NCBI GenBank assembly: GCA_031553885.1
Contig: JAVBKV010000056.1
Span: forward strand, 1 to 42,909
Direction of reading: 5' to 3'
DNA length: 42,909 nt
From: JAVBKV01 sp031553885
Lineage (GTDB): Bacteria > Bacteroidota > Bacteroidia > Bacteroidales > Azobacteroidaceae
A program made the position numbers and the translations under genes. A model generated the notes under the pieces. That model did no database searches. It was not told the origin of the DNA and was given only the letters and a program-made list of their open reading frames with translations. Below, piece after piece: positions 41,407-42,909 of this stretch (the stretch's first letter is position 1; every line of letters begins with the position of its first letter).

Positions 41407-42594
41407 ATGAGAAATTTAAAATTCAGAAAAAATCTATTCCTGTTTTTGCTTGTTCTATGGATAACAAATTCAACACAAGTTTTACAAGCTCAAGTTACAA
41501 TCGGTTCGGATGCAGAACCGAAAGCCGGAGCGTTGCTTGATCTGAAAGAACGTACTCCTACAAATCCACAGACAGATAACACCACAGCAAACGGTGGTAT
41601 GCTTTATCCTCGTGTAGGGCTTACTGATAAAAACAAACTGTACCCGATGTTTGAGAATGACGGAAGTGGTGGATACAAAAAAGGCACAAAAACGTATGTA
41701 AAACAAGATGAGGATAGAAGCCATGCCGGCTTAGTTGTTTTTAATATAACCAATGATAATGGTTTTACACCCGGATTATATGTTTGGAATGGATCGGAAT
41801 GGAGATCGTTGACAGATGATCCTATAATTAACCCCATATCGATAGTATCTTTGGCTTGTGAAAGCGCTGTTATGGTTCCGGCTAAATATACTGCAGGAAG
41901 TTTTTTTGAAGGCCTGTTAACAGTTCCTTATTTCGGAGGAAGTGGAGGTGCATATCCAGGTACAGCATCGGTTTCTATTGGTAATGGATTAAATATCGAA
42001 CGAGTGGCAGGAAGGCTAGCTGTTGGAGGAGGAGAAGTGATGTACCGTATACATGGTACTCCAACGGTATCATCTCCAATTTCTACCGATTTCCCTATTA
42101 CTTTTCTTGGTAAAACCTGCGATTTATCTATAGGTAACAGTGATGTTACATCGGTATATGTTAAGAACCTTCTTAGCGATGTAACTATCAATACCATATA
42201 TACAGGTCCGACTACCACTCCACCCTCTACGGCTGTTACTGTTCCTTTTGAAGAAATAGTGATTTCAGAAACAGGAAGCTATGCATTTTCAGTGCGCCTC
42301 TATGGACTGATAGGAACGCCCAACTCTCTTCGTGCTCCATTTTTAATATACTTACAAAAGAATACAAAAAATGTGGTTGAGGATGCTGCTGAAATTGATG
42401 TAGTAACTGTAGCACAAACTGCCAGTATTCAGGATTATAGTTATAGTGTAACCTTGGGCGGTTATTTTGAAGAAGGAGATAAAGTGATCATAAGTATGCA
42501 CAGGCCGAATAACTGTAACTGGAGGCTAAAACAAGGCAGCTCAACAGATAGAAAATCTCCTATACGCACCAGTCTTATTTATTGGAAACTATAA
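41407..42594 (+). CDS. Exported protein of a Bacteroidetes surface family
   Basis: A 395-residue exported protein. The signal peptide is residues 1 to about 28 (LFLFLLVLWITNSTQVLQA). The mature N-terminus QVTIGSDAEPKAGALLDLKE, then MLYPRVGLTDKNKLYPMF and HAGLVVFNITNDNGFTPGLYVWNGSEW, is a pattern I recognise from many Bacteroidales proteins encoded next to T9SS-type surface proteins. The rest (about 150-395) is beta-rich and not recognised. There is no T9SS C-terminal domain. Function is unknown; a surface appendage or adhesin role is a guess from context. Confidence 0.75.
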   Translation: MRNLKFRKNLFLFLLVLWITNSTQVLQAQVTIGSDAEPKAGALLDLKERTPTNPQTDNTTANGGMLYPRVGLTDKNKLYPMFENDGSGGYKKGTKTYVKQDEDRSHAGLVVFNITNDNGFTPGLYVWNGSEWRSLTDDPIINPISIVSLACESAVMVPAKYTAGSFFEGLLTVPYFGGSGGAYPGTASVSIGNGLNIERVAGRLAVGGGEVMYRIHGTPTVSSPISTDFPITFLGKTCDLSIGNSDVTSVYVKNLLSDVTINTIYTGPTTTPPSTAVTVPFEEIVISETGSYAFSVRLYGLIGTPNSLRAPFLIYLQKNTKNVVEDAAEIDVVTVAQTASIQDYSYSVTLGGYFEEGDKVIISMHRPNNCNWRLKQGSSTDRKSPIRTSLIYWKL

Positions 42595-42607
42595 ATTTGA
42601 ATAAAAT

Positions 42608-42706
42608 ATGCCATCTTTCAAATATGAATTGGCAGTAAAGGATAGGAATTTAATACTTCAACTTAAAACAAAGGGGCTGTCCAAAAAGTCGGATAGCCCC
42701 TTTTAG
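42608..42706 (+). pseudogene. Short reading frame interrupted by the IS element
   Basis: ATG at 42608 follows a TAAATTTG box (42592-42599). It opens MPSFKYELAVKDRNLILQLK and runs into the IS end at about 42673, stopping at 42704-42706 within it. About 21 codons lie outside the element, too few to name a family. This may be the start of a fourth operon gene cut by the insertion. Confidence 0.4.
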
Positions 42707-42909
42707 CATTTGGTCATATCGTTAAAATGTACTATCTTAACGTTGCAAAACAACACAATGCCATGGCTAAGATAGTATTTAAAGAGTTAACATCCAACCA
42801 AAATGTACTCTTTCCGGTAAGTTTATCGGAAAGAGTCCCGTCAAATCATCCGGTTCGTCTTGTCAATCAAGTAGTTGATTGTTTGAACCTAGATAAGCTG
42901 TTATCTAAG
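42673..42909 (+). mobile_element. Left end of an IS1182-type insertion sequence (partial)
   Basis: The element seems to start at GGGGCTGTCC (42673-42682). This pairs with GGATAGCCCC (42691-42700, one G-T pair) in a hairpin followed by TTTT, which can also stop transcription arriving from the operon. Terminal GGGGCTGTCC sequences are usual for this group in Bacteroidetes. The other end and any target duplication lie outside the window. Confidence 0.7.
42763..42909 (+). CDS. IS1182-type transposase, N-terminal part
   Basis: 49 codons from ATG 42763, running off the window. The product starts MAKIVFKELTSNQNVLFPVS and continues LSERVPSNHPVRLVNQVVD, the usual opening of IS1182-family DDE transposases in Bacteroidetes (the VPxNHPVRLV motif). 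The catalytic domain is outside. The frame is intact as far as it goes. Confidence 0.85.
   Translation, partial: MAKIVFKELTSNQNVLFPVSLSERVPSNHPVRLVNQVVDCLNLDKLLSK

Overview
The window is a chromosomal stretch from a member of the Bacteroidetes, most likely the order Bacteroidales. The signs are promoters of the Bacteroidetes type (TTTG, about 19-20 bases, TAnnTTTG), the order rimP-nusA-infB-cvpA-sufBCDS, a type IX secretion (T9SS) sorting domain, a BlaI/M56 pair and an IS1182-type transposase. I cannot name the species; a T9SS-bearing gut lineage such as Odoribacteraceae or a Parabacteroides relative is a guess.

Layout. 1-500 holds no confident gene but has strong hairpins and a possible small RNA. 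510-898 is a decayed alpha/beta hydrolase. 918-7866 (minus strand) carries an alkaline phosphatase, thioredoxin reductase trxB, lolA, ftsK and a FabK-like flavin oxidoreductase. 8267-18363 (plus strand) is a housekeeping run: rimP, nusA, infB, cvpA, then the SUF iron-sulphur cluster assembly genes sufB, sufC, sufD and sufS. 18504-20248 has an AAA ATPase preceded by a 28-bp perfect palindrome, then rnhB. 20253-24351 has a DUF2807 lipoprotein, a metallo-beta-lactamase-fold hydrolase, rfbD and prfC. 24520-26856 is a BlaI repressor/M56 protease sensor pair with a BlaI-type operator. An ORF6N protein and ribosomal protein S1 (rpsA) follow, then a copper ATPase with a broken HMA gene in front of it, a Nim-like flavoprotein, and a minus-strand group of nitronate monooxygenase, plsC and rhlE.

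The most interesting part is the accessory region 35,900-42,600. A tyrosine recombinase (35917-37194) lies next to a 1,234-bp segment bounded by perfect 22-bp inverted repeats (37251-37272 and 38463-38484). The segment contains a whole AraC-family regulator gene. Beyond it lies a surface operon: a T9SS-secreted protein, a small exported protein with a sorting-signal-like C-terminus, and an exported protein of a Bacteroidetes surface family. This looks like a DNA-inversion switch in which the regulator gene itself is flipped. A fixed promoter-like box points into the segment, another inside it would point at the surface operon after inversion, and a strong terminator stands in front of the operon. 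The repeats are read directly; the switching is inferred.

Other structure: two copies of a REP-like double hairpin (8012-8060, 29690-29740), 7-bp tandem-repeat tracts in four intergenic gaps, an inverted-repeat element at 2587-2727, and an IS1182-type element entering at the right edge, where it appears to interrupt a small reading frame. No tRNA, rRNA or CRISPR array was seen.
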